From: JBHIBA01 sp046758845 | Lineage (GTDB): Bacteria; UBA8248; JACPRG01; G963555815 | Direction: 5' to 3' | DNA length: 5,306 nucleotides | NCBI GenBank assembly: GCA_046758845.1 | Contig: JBHIBA010000321.1 | Coordinates: 1-5,306, forward strand | Shown here: in pieces, positions 5,134 to 5,306 of the stretch | Layout: each line of letters starts with the position of its first letter | Position numbering within the stretch: the first letter of the stretch is position 1 | The notes under the pieces: model-generated | Told to the model about the DNA's origin: nothing | Databases searched by the model: none | What the model saw: only the letters and a program-made list of their open reading frames with translations | Made by a program: the position numbers and the translations under genes

Positions 5134-5306
5134 ATGTCAAGGGCCGATGACTTGAGAAGTCTTGGCGAAGAGATCGCGACTTCTCACGTGGCGCGAGTCG
5201 AGGGGGAGGAGGAGCGCGTCCGGGAGTGCCAGGCGGAGAACAAAGAGCGGGCAGTCGAGGTCGCCGGGATGCTGGAAGGGTTCCAGGGCGAGAACAAAGA
5301 GCGGGC
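5134..5306 (+). CDS. Charged repeat protein, candidate GvpC-like (3' partial)
   Basis: A frame of 57 complete codons from ATG 5134 runs off the window. The product begins MSRADDLRSLGEEIATSHVA and is rich in Glu, Arg, Lys and Ala with no Pro, so it is probably helical. ENKERA occurs at residues 35-40 and again at 53-58, an 18-residue period; the second copy is cut by the window end. Exactly 18 residues make 5 turns of an alpha helix, so equivalent residues fall on the same face. GvpC of cyanobacteria and haloarchaea is also a helical repeat protein (with longer repeats, about 33 residues in cyanobacteria) that lies on the shell and strengthens it. Operon position after gvpK and a strong ribosome binding site fit such a role, but homology to GvpC is not shown. 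It could be another coiled-coil accessory protein. Confidence 0.6.
   Translation, partial: MSRADDLRSLGEEIATSHVARVEGEEERVRECQAENKERAVEVAGMLEGFQGENKER
5229..5306 (+). repeat. 54-bp-period direct repeat inside the last gene
   Basis: Positions 5229-5252 and 5283-5306 match at 22 of 24 bases, including the identical 17-mer GAGAACAAAGAGCGGGC (5236-5252 and 5290-5306). The period is 54 bp, or 18 codons, in frame. The near identity at DNA level points to recent tandem duplication. The array probably continues beyond the window. Confidence 0.85.

Overview
The window is an interior stretch of a gas vesicle (gvp) gene cluster from a GC-rich bacterium. All genes are on the + strand and tightly packed. 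The gene content (four GvpF/GvpL-family proteins, GvpG, GvpO, a short GvpA-superfamily accessory protein, a small TPR-like protein and GvpK) is bacterial in character. It would fit a Desulfobacterota-like or other environmental Gram-negative lineage, but nothing in the window fixes the taxon. No ribosomal, transposon, integrase, tRNA or CRISPR feature is visible.

Layout: (1) nt 1-983, a GvpF/L protein whose 5' end lies outside the window and which carries a C-terminal DnaJ-type J domain with an intact HPD motif. (2) nt 976-1761, a second GvpF/L. (3) nt 1779-2018, GvpG. (4) nt 2019-2276, a gap that is not empty: it holds a well-formed 27-codon gene for a single-span membrane microprotein (2084-2167), followed directly by a possible 31-codon basic peptide. 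(5) nt 2277-2573, GvpO. (6) nt 2603-3457, a third GvpF/L. (7) nt 3454-3672, a 72-residue GvpJ/GvpS-type member of the GvpA superfamily. (8) nt 3669-4418, a fourth GvpF/L. (9) nt 4415-4669, an 84-residue TPR-like protein. (10) nt 4663/4678-5025, GvpK. (11) nt 5026-5133, a gap with two perfect inverted repeats. (12) from nt 5134 past the window end, a charged, probably helical protein with an 18-residue tandem repeat, a candidate GvpC-like surface protein.

How the parts fit: in known gas vesicle systems GvpA forms the shell and GvpC reinforces its outside. The minor proteins GvpF/L, G, J/S, K and O act in nucleation and assembly. This window holds mainly that assembly module. The main shell gene gvpA and the AAA+ ATPase gvpN are not here and would be expected nearby. 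ATGA stop/start overlaps join the third GvpF/L, the GvpA-superfamily gene, the fourth GvpF/L and the TPR gene, which suggests coupled translation and matched amounts of these products. The most unusual elements are the J-domain fusion (a possible direct link to an Hsp70 chaperone), the unannotated-looking membrane microprotein, and the 18-residue-repeat protein.
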